NCBI RefSeq assembly: GCF_014284195.1
Contig: NZ_JACOGC010000001.1
Location: 930,001 to 994,000 of the forward strand
From: Cognatundibacterium griseum
GTDB taxonomy: Bacteria > Pseudomonadota > Gammaproteobacteria > Burkholderiales > Burkholderiaceae_D
Direction of reading: 5' to 3'
Length of the DNA stretch: 64,000 nucleotides
Shown piece by piece: positions 9,617 through 17,763 of the stretch (the stretch's first letter is position 1; every line of letters begins with the position of its first letter). The notes below the pieces were generated by a model. That model made no database searches. It saw only the letters and a list, made by a program, of their open reading frames with translations, and was not told the DNA's origin. The translations under genes and the position numbers were made by a program.

Positions 9617-9652
9617 GCCGGCACTTCCGAGAACTGGAAGTGCCGGCTTTTT
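9617..9652 (+). terminator. Strong intrinsic terminator between recA and recX
   Basis: GCCGGCACTTCC and GGAAGTGCCGGC form a perfect 12-bp stem with a 7-base loop, followed by TTTTT. It would stop most recA transcripts and leave recX to read-through, as known in Escherichia coli. Confidence 0.95.
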
Positions 9653-9657
9653 AATAT

Positions 9658-10116
9658 ATGAAACAGAAACTGAGTCTGAAAGCGCGTGCGCTGCGCTATT
9701 TATCGTTGCGTGAACACAGTCGCATTGAGCTCGCGAGGAAATTGTCTGTATATGTGCAGGAACAAGATGATCTTGAAGCAGTCTTGAACTGGTTGGAATC
9801 TTCGGGATTTTTATCTGCGGAACGTTTTTCTGAATCGTTAATCAACCGGCGGGCTGCCCGGTTCGGTAATTACCGTATTTTGGCTGAATTGCAGAATCAC
9901 CAGCTTGGCGAAGCTGAAATGATTTTGGCTCGTGAGCACTTGAAAGCGACCGAACTGGAACGGGCGATTGATGTTTTGCATAAAAAATTTCCTCATCCTC
10001 CGAGTGATTCTGTTGAAAGAATGAAGCAGAGTCGTTTTTTGCAACAACGCGGGTTTTCGGCGCAGGTAATTCAGATGGCTGTGAAAGCATCCCGTCAGGA
10101 TGAGGAGGCAGAATGA
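9658..10116 (+). CDS. recX: RecA regulatory protein RecX
   Basis: A 152-residue RecX that would cap or destabilise RecA filaments. The opening matches the family pattern SLKARALRYLSLREHSRIEL, and three-helix RecX repeats follow, for example LNWLESSGFLSAERFSESLI near residues 42-61 and QRGFSAQVIQMAVKA near the end. The ATG lies only five bases after the T-tract of the recA terminator, and no ribosome-binding site is visible. Expression is therefore expected to be low and dependent on read-through. Confidence 0.93.
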   Translation: MKQKLSLKARALRYLSLREHSRIELARKLSVYVQEQDDLEAVLNWLESSGFLSAERFSESLINRRAARFGNYRILAELQNHQLGEAEMILAREHLKATELERAIDVLHKKFPHPPSDSVERMKQSRFLQQRGFSAQVIQMAVKASRQDEEAE

Positions 10117-10296
10117 GTTTTGTCGGTTTTTTTGAGTGATTGATAAAAAATCTGGCACTGGTATGAGTTGTGATTTAGCTGTGTTAGAATTCGCAGGTTT
10201 TTTGCAGCGCCGCAGGAGCGGCTGTTATCGTAGAAGCTGCGGTAACGACACGCAATTGTGGCTCTTTTATTCAGAATAGCCGCCAAAAAAGGCATG

Positions 10297-10878
10297 ATGC
10301 CACTATCTCAGTCCACCACTGCCCGCACGTTGAAACATACGCGCGCGATCACTATCGAAGCGTTTGCTCGTGATGATGGTTTGTGGGATTTTGACGCTCG
10401 CATAACAGATCACAAAGAACGTGATATCCAGCTCGCTTCCGGCACTCGTCCGCAAGGCGCGGCTCTGCACGACCTGACTTTGCGTGTGACGGTTGATTTG
10501 CAAATGAATATTGTCGATGTGGCCGCCTGTTCAGATGCAGTTCCATACCCTGGATATTGCGAGTCAATCGGCCCTGATTATAAAAAACTTATTGGTTTGA
10601 ATCTGATGCGCCAGTTTCGCCAGGGCGTTAAAGACCGGATGTCCGGAATTCAGGGCTGTACCCATCTGACCGAGTTAGCGCAGATATTGCCTACTGCAGC
10701 AATTCAAGCATTCGCTGGCGACGTGATCGATACGCGTGACGCTGCCAGCAATTCCACTGATTCCAACCAGCCTTTCCAGCTAGACCGTTGCCACGCATTG
10801 CGTTTGGATGGACCGGCCGTTGTTCAGTATTACCCGCGCTGGGCGAAACCTTCGCCTGACGCAAAATCACCCAGCTAG
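10297..10878 (+). CDS. DUF2889 domain protein
   Basis: A 193-residue protein with the DUF2889 layout: an N-terminal part on sexual-type wording RTLKHTRAITIEAFARDDG, a central beta section (LHDLTLRVTVDLQMNIVDV) and the segment LIGLNLMRQFRQGVKDRM followed by GCTHLTEL. The function of the family is not known. The start is set at the second of two adjacent ATGs (10294 and 10297); an earlier in-frame ATG at 10258 adds 13 residues not typical of relatives. It stands between recX and sucC, a neighbourhood I associate with Oxalobacteraceae. Confidence 0.83.
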   Translation: MPLSQSTTARTLKHTRAITIEAFARDDGLWDFDARITDHKERDIQLASGTRPQGAALHDLTLRVTVDLQMNIVDVAACSDAVPYPGYCESIGPDYKKLIGLNLMRQFRQGVKDRMSGIQGCTHLTELAQILPTAAIQAFAGDVIDTRDAASNSTDSNQPFQLDRCHALRLDGPAVVQYYPRWAKPSPDAKSPS

Positions 10879-10923
10879 TTTGTTTAATTATTATTTATAC
10901 CTCAGTGTCTGAAGGGAAGTCGT

Positions 10924-12093
10924 ATGAAAATCCATGAGTATCAGGGTAAAGAAATCCTCCGCAAATACGGAGTGACCGTACCGCGCGGTATCCCATGCAT
11001 GTCCGTTGAAGAAGCAGTCAAAGCGGCTGAAACCCTGGGCGGACCAGTCTGGGTCGTTAAAGCACAGATCCACGCCGGTGGCCGTGGTAAAGGCGGCGGC
11101 GTTAAAGTTGCGAAATCTTTGGAGCAAGTGCGTGAATACGCCGATGCGATTATGGGCATGCAGCTGGTCACGCATCAGACTGGTCCTGAAGGCCAGAAAG
11201 TGCGCCGTCTGCTGATCGAAGAAGGCGCGGACATCAAGAAAGAACTGTATGTGAGTATGGTGACTGACCGTATCAGCCAGCGCGTTGTATTGATGGCGTC
11301 CTCCGAAGGCGGTATGGACATCGAAGAAGTTGCGGAAAAACATCCGGAACTGATTCACTCTATCGCGATTGATCCAGGTACTGGTCTGAAAGATGCGGAA
11401 GCTGATGACATCTCCCGCAAAATTGGCGTGCCTGAAGGCTCCATCGCTGATGCGCGCGTACAGTTGCAAGGCTTGTACAAAGCATTCATGGAAACAGACT
11501 GCTCTTTGGCCGAAATCAACCCGCTGATCCTGACCGGCTCCGGTAAAGTCATCGCGCTGGATGCGAAATTCAACTTCGACGCAAACTCCCTGTTCCGTCA
11601 GCCAGAAATCGTTGCTTACCGCGATCTGGATGAGGAAGATCCGGCTGAAATCGAAGCGTCTAAATTCGATCTCGCGTACATTTCCCTCGACGGCAATATC
11701 GGTTGCCTGGTGAATGGTGCCGGTCTGGCGATGGCAACGATGGATACCATCAAACTGTTCGGCGGCGAGCCAGCTAACTTCCTCGACGTAGGCGGTGGCG
11801 CGACAGCAGAAAAAGTGACTGAAGCATTCAAGATCATGTTGAAAAATCCAGGTCTGAAAGCCATTCTGGTCAACATTTTCGGCGGCATCATGCGTTGCGA
11901 CGTGATCGCAGAAGGTGTGATTACTGCATCTAAGGCTGTTTCCCTGCAAGTACCGCTGGTTGTGCGTATGAAGGGGACGAATGAAGACATCGGCAAGAAG
12001 ATGCTGGCTGATTCCGGTCTGCCTATCATTTCTGCTGACACGATGGAAGAAGCAGCTCAGAAGGTTGTTGCCGCTGCTGCTGCTCACGCTTAA
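10924..12093 (+). CDS. sucC: Succinyl-CoA ligase (ADP-forming) beta subunit
   Basis: TCA-cycle enzyme subunit, 389 residues, forming an alpha2beta2 complex with SucD and making ATP from succinyl-CoA. The ATP-grasp domain begins at residue 1 ([17 protein letters not shown]) and contains the Gly-rich loop [12 protein letters not shown] near 52-63 and the metal-binding EINPLIL near 197-203. The ligase domain carries [16 protein letters not shown] and [15 protein letters not shown]. Length is normal. GAAGGGAAG precedes the ATG. Codon choice is strongly biased, as expected of a highly expressed gene. Confidence 0.97.
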   Translation: MKIHEYQGKEILRKYGVTVPRGIPCMSVEEAVKAAETLGGPVWVVKAQIHAGGRGKGGGVKVAKSLEQVREYADAIMGMQLVTHQTGPEGQKVRRLLIEEGADIKKELYVSMVTDRISQRVVLMASSEGGMDIEEVAEKHPELIHSIAIDPGTGLKDAEADDISRKIGVPEGSIADARVQLQGLYKAFMETDCSLAEINPLILTGSGKVIALDAKFNFDANSLFRQPEIVAYRDLDEEDPAEIEASKFDLAYISLDGNIGCLVNGAGLAMATMDTIKLFGGEPANFLDVGGGATAEKVTEAFKIMLKNPGLKAILVNIFGGIMRCDVIAEGVITASKAVSLQVPLVVRMKGTNEDIGKKMLADSGLPIISADTMEEAAQKVVAAAAAHA

Positions 12094-12111
12094 TTATCGC
12101 AAGGAATCACT

Positions 12112-12993
12112 ATGTCCATCCTGATTAATAAAGACACTAAAGTCATTACCCAAGGTATCACTGGTAAAACTGGCCAGTTCCATACACGCATGTGCCGCGA
12201 CTACGCAAACGGTAAAAACTGTTTCGTTGCTGGTGTAAATCCGAAAAAAGCTGGTGAAGATTTCGAAGGCATCCCGATTTACGCTAACGTGACAGAAGCA
12301 AAAGCTGCAACTGGCGCGACTGTTTCCGTGATCTATGTTCCGCCAGCAGGCGCTGCGGCAGCGATCTGGGAAGCGGTGGAAGCCGAACTGGATCTGGCGA
12401 TCTGTATCACGGAAGGTATTCCTGTCCGTGACATGATGATGTTGAAAGACCGCATGGCAAAAGCCGGCAGCAAAACGAAACTGCTCGGCCCTAACTGCCC
12501 TGGTCTGATCACACCTGATGAAATCAAAATCGGTATCATGCCTGGTCATATTCACCGTAAGGGCCGTATCGGCGTGGTTTCCCGTTCCGGTACACTGACT
12601 TATGAAGCAGTGGGTCAGCTGACCGCGCTGGGTCTGGGCCAGTCTTCTGCGGTTGGTATCGGTGGTGATCCGATCAATGGTTTGAAACACATTGATGTCA
12701 TGAAGATGTTCAATGATGATCCTGATACCGATGCCGTCATCATGATCGGTGAAATCGGTGGTCCAGACGAGGCAAATGCCGCTTACTGGATCAAAGACAA
12801 CATGAAAAAACCTGTGGTTGGCTTTATCGCCGGCGTGACTGCGCCCCCAGGCAAACGCATGGGCCATGCAGGTGCTTTGATTTCCGGTGGCGCTGACACG
12901 GCTCAGGCAAAACTGGACATCATGGAAGCTTGCGGTATCAAAACAACAAAGAATCCATCTGAAATGGCGCGCTTGCTCAAGGCAATGCTGTAA
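12112..12993 (+). CDS. sucD: Succinyl-CoA ligase (ADP-forming) alpha subunit
   Basis: The CoA-binding, phosphohistidine-carrying subunit, 293 residues. It opens with [20 protein letters not shown], the CoA-binding Rossmann entry. [10 protein letters not shown] lies near residue 125. The active-site His lies in [14 protein letters not shown] near residue 248. It follows sucC by 18 bp with AAGGAA as ribosome-binding site and ends in a terminator, so sucCD is a two-gene operon. Confidence 0.97.
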   Translation: MSILINKDTKVITQGITGKTGQFHTRMCRDYANGKNCFVAGVNPKKAGEDFEGIPIYANVTEAKAATGATVSVIYVPPAGAAAAIWEAVEAELDLAICITEGIPVRDMMMLKDRMAKAGSKTKLLGPNCPGLITPDEIKIGIMPGHIHRKGRIGVVSRSGTLTYEAVGQLTALGLGQSSAVGIGGDPINGLKHIDVMKMFNDDPDTDAVIMIGEIGGPDEANAAYWIKDNMKKPVVGFIAGVTAPPGKRMGHAGALISGGADTAQAKLDIMEACGIKTTKNPSEMARLLKAML

Positions 12994-13024
12994 TCGTCGC
13001 CAAGCTGATTTGTTGTCAGAAAAG

Positions 13025-13047
13025 GCCGCGCTTGTCGCGGCTTTTTT
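13025..13047 (+). terminator. Intrinsic terminator after sucCD
   Basis: GCCGCG, loop CTTGT, CGCGGC, then TTTTTT. It lies about 30 bp after the sucD stop. Confidence 0.92.
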
Positions 13048-13341
13048 CATTTCTTCACTTTGTGTCTGAGTATTTACAGTGCAAACTGAATTTCTTAATG
13101 TTAAGCTTGGATAATGTAGAAAATGAATGATATCGGAAGTGGCGACGCTGTATTGCACAGTGTCAGCGTTAGTTAAAAATCATGAAGTCGTCTGCTGACA
13201 GGCACTTCAGTTTTTATACTTACCGTTTATGCTTCTCTTTAGATAACAAGAAAACAAAGGTCGCAGCCAGGTCTTTCAGAATAACGTTTAATCATTCATA
13301 TTCTTATAATAATTAGAATTCATTATTCAGCAATTTAACCA
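13048..13341. other. AT-rich intergenic region before the PP2C phosphatase gene
   Basis: About 290 bp between the sucCD terminator and the phosphatase gene (the whole gene-free gap is 12994-13341). AT-rich, especially 13280-13340. It presumably holds the promoter for the phosphatase-FHA pair, but no pair of hexamers stands out. No gene or repeat was recognised. Confidence 0.5.
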
Positions 13342-14148
13342 ATGTCATATCAGTATGCACTAGAGTTTGCCGCGTTATCTGATCCGGGAAGAGTCAGGGA
13401 TCATAATGAAGATGCAATTATCGTCTGTGCCGACTACGGATGTGCGGTATTGGCGGATGGAATGGGTGGCTATAAGGCTGGAGAAGTCGCAAGTGCAATG
13501 AGTACCCGGATTATTGCCGAATATTTATGTGCAAAACTCGATTCGGCATGGTTGTCAAAACTGGGATTGCAGTTTATTCAATTATCACGTTGGATGAACG
13601 AAGCTATCCAGCTTGCTAACCAAAAAGTCTTTCATACTTCCCAAACCAATCTGGACTGCTTTGGAATGGGGACAACGGTCATCGTTGCATGCTGTGCCAA
13701 TGAGCGGCTTTTATTGGCGCACGTCGGAGATTCCAGAGCTTATCGCTACCGGAATGAGATATTAACCCGATTAACCCGGGATCATTCTGTTTTACAGGAA
13801 CAAATTAATACTGGTCTGATTACAGAAGAGCAAGCCAGATTTTCGTCTATCAGAAATCTGATTACACGGGCAGTTGGCACCCAGGATGAAGTGGAAACCG
13901 ATGTCGCCACTTACCCTACCGAAGAGGGTGATTTATACATGCTATGCTCAGATGGCTTGACCGACATGCTGACGCATGATGAAATTCAGGCAGTATTTAC
14001 CCAGTATCGTCATGATTTGACTGCTTGCTGCAAAATACTGGTTGAGAAGGCAAATGATGCCGGCGGAATTGATAACACATCGGTCGTATTATTCAGAATA
14101 AAGAAATCCCCGGATCAGGTGTGGTTTAAAAAAATATTATCCAGATAG
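13342..14148 (+). CDS. PP2C-family serine/threonine protein phosphatase (Stp1-like)
   Basis: A 268-residue metal-dependent phosphatase that removes phosphate from Ser/Thr residues. All PP2C motifs are present: SDPGRVRDHNEDA (residues 13-25), VLADGMGGYKAGEVAS (36-51), the central GMGTTVI and LAHVGDSRAYR, CSDGLTDML, and the closing Asp in GGIDNTSVVLF. There is no membrane segment. Length and order match bacterial Stp/PstP catalytic domains. It is followed 27 bp later by an FHA gene, a typical phospho-signalling pair, but no Ser/Thr kinase is encoded in this window. No clear ribosome-binding site precedes the ATG. Confidence 0.9.
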   Translation: MSYQYALEFAALSDPGRVRDHNEDAIIVCADYGCAVLADGMGGYKAGEVASAMSTRIIAEYLCAKLDSAWLSKLGLQFIQLSRWMNEAIQLANQKVFHTSQTNLDCFGMGTTVIVACCANERLLLAHVGDSRAYRYRNEILTRLTRDHSVLQEQINTGLITEEQARFSSIRNLITRAVGTQDEVETDVATYPTEEGDLYMLCSDGLTDMLTHDEIQAVFTQYRHDLTACCKILVEKANDAGGIDNTSVVLFRIKKSPDQVWFKKILSR

Positions 14149-14175
14149 CTTGTTTAATTTAATTGATGAGAGATT

Positions 14176-14778
14176 ATGGCGAAAATTATCGTCACCTTTA
14201 ATGGACTGATACAGCAGGAAGTCAGCATTAATAAATCACGGATCACTATTGGCCGGCGCTCGGGAAATGATATCGTGATTGATCACCTGACCGTGAGCGG
14301 CCAGCACGCTGCCATCGACACCACATCAAACGGATCGTTTGTACTGGATCTGGGAAGTACGAACGGCACTATGGTAAATAATCAGCCAGTCAAAAAGCAT
14401 TTATTGCAACATGACGATGTGATTGATATCGGTAAATATAAATTGCGATATCAGCAAGAAAAAAATATCCAGGTATCTGACGTTTCCGGCAATATTGTTC
14501 AAACTGGCTTATCTGCAGTTGCCACAATTCGGGTGGTTAATGGGCCGAATACCGGTAAAGAACTGGTGCTGTCCAAGCCTGTTACCACAATTGGTAATCC
14601 AGGTATTCAGGTTGTTGCAATCGCAAAACAGGCAGATCAGTATGTGATTAAACATGTTGAAGGCGCTGAACCACCGAAGGTGAATGGAACACCTGTTTCC
14701 GGTGCGCTCCAGATTTTGCGTCATGGCGACATGATTGACGTTGCCGGTACACACATGCAGATCACATTCAAGTCCTGA
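14176..14778 (+). CDS. FHA-domain protein with a second degenerate FHA-like half
   Basis: A 200-residue phosphothreonine-binding protein. The first FHA domain (about residues 20-95) has the canonical GRRSGNDIVI, the S-x-x-H of VSGQHAAI, and LGSTNGTMVNNQPV. The second half (about 115-200) repeats the fold outline, ending LRHGDMIDVAGTHMQITF, but its phosphate-binding signature is missing. GATGAGAGA gives a good ribosome-binding site. It lies between the phosphatase gene and the pilin cluster, so regulation of pili or of a separate pathway by Thr phosphorylation is possible but unproven. Confidence 0.88.
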   Translation: MAKIIVTFNGLIQQEVSINKSRITIGRRSGNDIVIDHLTVSGQHAAIDTTSNGSFVLDLGSTNGTMVNNQPVKKHLLQHDDVIDIGKYKLRYQQEKNIQVSDVSGNIVQTGLSAVATIRVVNGPNTGKELVLSKPVTTIGNPGIQVVAIAKQADQYVIKHVEGAEPPKVNGTPVSGALQILRHGDMIDVAGTHMQITFKS

Positions 14779-14803
14779 TCTTTTCACTCATCGAGACAAG
14801 TTG

Positions 14804-14867
14804 TGACAAAAAATGAATTTAACTGACAAAAAATGTCATTTTTAAGCAAAGTTTTCAATTTTTGTCT
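14804..14867 (+). promoter_or_regulatory. Candidate PilR-type enhancer boxes (TGTC/GACA repeats) upstream of first pilin
   Basis: TGACAAAAAATG occurs at 14804 and again at 14824, exactly 20 bp apart. The second copy runs into ATGTCATTTTT, and GACAAAAA recurs inverted at 14859-14867. They lie 35-100 bp before a sigma-54 promoter, where an activator such as PilR would bind. The TGTC core is as I recall it for Pseudomonas PilR; the assignment is inference. Confidence 0.5.
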
Positions 14868-14901
14868 TTTCTCTGGAGTGGTTTATGAGTTCATTGCTCT
14901 C

Positions 14902-14917
14902 TGGCACGCTGTTTGCT
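14902..14917 (+). promoter_or_regulatory. Sigma-54 promoter of first pilin gene
   Basis: TGGCAC-N5-TTGCT, a full match to the -24/-12 consensus with GG and GC correctly spaced. It predicts a start of transcription near 14928 and a leader of about 36 bases. Control of pilA by RpoN and PilSR is established in Pseudomonas. Confidence 0.9.
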
Positions 14918-14963
14918 CAGTTCAAAGTGGGTCATTTTTAAATTAATTCTCTGGAGTATTAAT

Positions 14964-15413
14964 ATGAAAGTAGCAAAGAAAGTACAACAAGGTTTTACCC
15001 TGATCGAATTGATGATCGTGGTGGCAATTATCGGTATTCTGGCTTCTGTTGCTTTGCCTGCATACAATGACTACACAACACGCGCTCAGGTTTCTGAAGT
15101 AGTTGAACTGATTGGTGGCCTGAAGGCACCAGTTGCCGAATATGGTTACCAGAAAAACGCATGGCCGACGGCATTTGTGGTCTCTACGGCCACTCCTGCT
15201 GCGACAGAGTTGACTGCTACATTGACAGGTAAGTATTCCACAGTCACTTCACCGATGACTGGCACCTTCCCTAACGGTACTATCACAGGAACGATGACAG
15301 CAGGTCAGGCGAATACTGGCACTATTACATTCATTACTTCTGACGGTGGCAATACCTGGTCTTGCACTGGCGGTACTATTGCCAATAAATATCGTCCAGT
15401 CGCTTGTAAGTAA
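14964..15413 (+). CDS. pilA: Type IV major pilin (copy 1)
   Basis: A 149-residue prepilin. The leader is [10 protein letters not shown], cut before the N-methylated Phe of [20 protein letters not shown], with the conserved Glu at mature position 5. The mature chain has 139 residues. Two C-terminal Cys (TWSC and PVACK) form the usual disulfide-bonded loop. The ATG at 14964 has CTGGAG upstream and follows a sigma-54 promoter; an upstream in-frame start would destroy the short leader. It differs from copy 2 at only four mature residues. The terminator after it suggests a single-gene transcript. Confidence 0.96.
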   Translation: MKVAKKVQQGFTLIELMIVVAIIGILASVALPAYNDYTTRAQVSEVVELIGGLKAPVAEYGYQKNAWPTAFVVSTATPAATELTATLTGKYSTVTSPMTGTFPNGTITGTMTAGQANTGTITFITSDGGNTWSCTGGTIANKYRPVACK

Positions 15414-15430
15414 TCTGGGTTGATTGTAAG

Positions 15431-15462
15431 AAAAAAAGACACTCATTTGAGTGTCTTTTTTT
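15431..15462 (+). terminator. Intrinsic terminator after first pilin
   Basis: A-tract, GACACTCA, short loop, TGAGTGTC, then seven T. The A and T tracts are symmetric, so it could act in both directions. Confidence 0.93.
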
Positions 15463-15699
15463 ATTTTCCTGACAACATGACCAATATAGAAGCTGGGAAG
15501 AAATTATCGTCCCCGATGTGCCTATTTATCTTGATTTTGCAGCTTAGGTAAAGAATTGTCACAAATGATAAATTACGTTTCTTTTTTTCCGTACGGAAAA
15601 CTTGGAGCCATGTTTGATTGACGCTACTATCTTGATACTGGCAACAGATTTTTGAAACTAGATATTTGATGGCCTTAGGCATTTACTCAGGGGAATACA

Positions 15700-16152
15700 A
15701 TGAACGCAGCAAAAAAGAAAATGCAACAGGGTTTTACCCTGATTGAATTGATGATCGTGGTGGCAATTATCGGTATTCTGGCTTCTGTTGCTTTGCCTGC
15801 ATACAATGACTATACAACACGCTCTCAAGTCTCAGAGGTGATTGAACTGATCGGGGGTTTGAAGGCCCCGGTATCGGAGTATGGATATCAGAAAAATGCA
15901 TGGCCAACAGCTTTTGTCGTTTCCACTGCAACGCCAGCAGCAACAGAGTTGACAGCAACATTGACTGGTAAATATTCTACCGTCACTTCACCGATGACTG
16001 GCACTTTCCCAAACGGTACCATTACCGGAACGATGACAGCGGGCCAGGCGAATACTGGCACTATTACATTCATTACTTCTGACGGCGGTAATACATGGGA
16101 CTGCACCGGCGGTACTATTGCCAATAAATATCGCCCAGTTGCCTGTAAGTAA
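15700..16152 (+). CDS. Type IV pilin (copy 2, near-identical mature protein)
   Basis: A 150-residue prepilin with leader [11 protein letters not shown] and the same 139-residue mature length as copy 1. The mature proteins differ at four places only: A/S and V/I in the TTRxQVSEVxEL stretch, A/S before EYGYQKN, and S/D next to the first disulfide Cys. Many codons differ silently in the middle of the gene, while the 5' part and a block near the 3' end are almost identical in DNA. CAGGGGAA is the ribosome-binding site. No convincing sigma-54 promoter was found in the 237 bp after the copy 1 terminator, so its control differs or is hidden. Confidence 0.95.
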   Translation: MNAAKKKMQQGFTLIELMIVVAIIGILASVALPAYNDYTTRSQVSEVIELIGGLKAPVSEYGYQKNAWPTAFVVSTATPAATELTATLTGKYSTVTSPMTGTFPNGTITGTMTAGQANTGTITFITSDGGNTWDCTGGTIANKYRPVACK

Positions 16153-16215
16153 TTTTCATTCTTATAAAGCACTACTTTATTAGGTATTTTTTATTGCTTG
16201 ACAGATAGGTAAGGC

Positions 16216-16231
16216 AGGCTTGAAATTTGCT
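16216..16231 (+). promoter_or_regulatory. Candidate sigma-54 promoter of third pilin gene
   Basis: AGGCTT-N5-TTGCT keeps the invariant GG and GC at the correct 10-bp separation and all of the -12 element; two -24 positions deviate. It lies 41 bp before the third pilin ATG. A sigma-70-like TTGACA overlaps upstream at 16198, so either polymerase form is possible. Confidence 0.6.
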
Positions 16232-16271
16232 ACCCAGAAAAGAATAGTTTAAATCACTTCTGGGGGAAATA

Positions 16272-16748
16272 ATGAAATGCCATTTATTTGCAGTTCTGCA
16301 CCGCCGCAATCGAGATTTTCAACAAGGATTCACGCTGATTGAGTTGATGATTGTGGTGGCAATTATCGGTATTCTCGCTTCAATTGCCTTGCCTGCTTAC
16401 AATGATTATGCGACTCGCGCCCAAGTGACAGAGGTTATTGATTTGCTAGGAGGGATGAAGGTAACGGTTTCTGAATATGCTCATCAGAAAAATACCTGGC
16501 CAACGGCATTCGTTGCCCCGACATCCAATCCGGCACCAAGCGAGATCGTTGCAACCCTGCAAGGAAAATATGCAGCTGTCAGCTCTACGATGACTGGTAC
16601 TTATCCTAATGGGACGCTGACTGGAACGCTCACGGACGGGCAGGCAAATGGCTCCAATATCACGTTAGTAACAACTGATGGCGGTGACACCTGGAGTTGC
16701 ACAGGAGGAACGCTGGCAGCGAAATATCGTCCGGTGGCCTGTAAGTAG
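16272..16748 (+). CDS. Type IV pilin (copy 3, divergent, long leader)
   Basis: A 158-residue prepilin with an unusual 19-residue leader ([19 protein letters not shown]) before [20 protein letters not shown]. The mature part is again 139 residues and aligns without gaps to copies 1 and 2, but the C-terminal two-thirds has diverged ([31 protein letters not shown]). The two disulfide Cys and the ending KYRPVACK are kept. CTGGGGGAAA precedes the ATG. A leader of this length resembles minor or alternative pilins more than major ones; whether it is a switched major pilin or a minor one cannot be told here. Confidence 0.93.
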   Translation: MKCHLFAVLHRRNRDFQQGFTLIELMIVVAIIGILASIALPAYNDYATRAQVTEVIDLLGGMKVTVSEYAHQKNTWPTAFVAPTSNPAPSEIVATLQGKYAAVSSTMTGTYPNGTLTGTLTDGQANGSNITLVTTDGGDTWSCTGGTLAAKYRPVACK

Positions 16749-16819
16749 GACTTAACCATGAAGGTAAGGGAATTTGCCATATAAAGTGGGCGATAGTTTT
16801 TTCTTCTTATTTCTCATCT

Positions 16820-17587
16820 ATGTCAGAATTTCAATTTCGCATTAAAGCTGCGCTGATTCATTTACTGGTTTCTGCGCTGGTTGTTTCTTTGGTTGCCGGA
16901 CTGATATTGTTGCTCTGGTATCCTTGGCCTTATAGCAGAATGGCTGGTGGTCTCAATTTGCTGGTTCTGGTGGCTACGGTCGATCTGTTTCTGGGACCGA
17001 TGCTGACGCTGGTTATCTTTGATTCCCGAAAAACCCGCTCTGTTTTATTCAAAGATATTTTAGTGATTGGCTGCCTTCAATTGGCAGGGTTGCTATATGG
17101 GGCACATACTGTTTATCTGGCAAGACCCGTTGCGCTGGTGTTTGAAGGAAGCCGGTTTCGTGTTGTTTCGGCGGCTGGCGTGCAGGAAAATGAGTTGCCC
17201 CAGGCCTTACCGGAATTTCGCAGCCTGTCAATGATGGGGCCAAGATTAACCGGGACCCGTCCATTCAGGAATCAGCAGGAAAAAATGGAGGCCGCAGATA
17301 AAGCCATGGCAGGCGTGGACATTGGTTTGCGTCCGGTTTTCTGGCAAGACTATCGTCTATCTGTACCGCAGGTGCTGAGTGTCAGCAGGCCGGTTGAACT
17401 TCTTTACCAGAAATATCCGGCCGATCAGGGGCTGATTGACGAACGGATCAAAGCCACCGGGCATTCCAGGAGCCAGTTGAAATTTTTACCTTTGATTGCC
17501 AGAGAGGGGGGGGGCGACTGGCTGGTACTGATTGATGCGATCTCTGCACAACCAGTTGGTTTTATTGAAAAAGACGGATTTTTCTGA
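16820..17587 (+). CDS. TfpX/TfpZ-family type IV pilin accessory protein
   Basis: A 255-residue inner-membrane protein of the TfpX/TfpZ group, encoded next to pilins and known in Pseudomonas to help pilin assembly in an allele-specific way. Membrane helices lie at about residues 10-32, 40-65 and 75-95; a periplasmic domain rich in mixed sequence follows to the C-terminus. It starts 71 bp after the third pilin. The gene contains a run of nine G at 17506-17514, near the codons for REGGGDW about 25 residues from the end, where a slip would change the C-terminus. Confidence 0.85.
   Translation: MSEFQFRIKAALIHLLVSALVVSLVAGLILLLWYPWPYSRMAGGLNLLVLVATVDLFLGPMLTLVIFDSRKTRSVLFKDILVIGCLQLAGLLYGAHTVYLARPVALVFEGSRFRVVSAAGVQENELPQALPEFRSLSMMGPRLTGTRPFRNQQEKMEAADKAMAGVDIGLRPVFWQDYRLSVPQVLSVSRPVELLYQKYPADQGLIDERIKATGHSRSQLKFLPLIAREGGGDWLVLIDAISAQPVGFIEKDGFF
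17506..17514 (+). repeat. Run of nine G inside the TfpX/TfpZ-like gene
   Basis: Nine consecutive G bases in codons for Gly-Gly-Gly of the pilin accessory protein. Homopolymer runs of this length are prone to slipped-strand mispairing; the present length keeps the frame open to 17587. Confidence 0.9.
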
Positions 17588-17719
17588 AATTTTTCCAACT
17601 TCGTTAAATTAAACTACATTTTGTAGCCGCTTTATGTAATGTTGAATGAAAGCGCTGCTGTTGTTCGCTGGATGTGTAAAAGCGCATCAGTGCTCCTATC
17701 GCCGGAACCAATTTGTGTT

Positions 17720-17752
17720 GACGGAAAAATGAGAAAATACCTGATTTCCGTC
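17720..17752 (+). other. Inverted repeat just upstream of the pglL-like start
   Basis: GACGGAAA and TTTCCGTC are perfect 8-bp arms around 17 bases, ending 11 bp before the ATG at 17764. In RNA it could mask the start region; as DNA it could be an operator overlapping a TTGACG -35-like hexamer. Function unknown. Confidence 0.4.
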
Positions 17753-17763
17753 CAGTGACTTTC

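Noticed and set aside
10891-12087. 398-codon open frame on the minus strand opposite sucC
   Set aside because: Exact antisense of a highly conserved gene with biased codons; product rich in His, Phe and Gln with no family features and no ribosome-binding site.
15595-15620. Possible sigma-54 sites before the second pilin (CGGAAA and TTGGAG types)
   Set aside because: Each keeps only part of the -12 element or breaks the GG-GC spacing.
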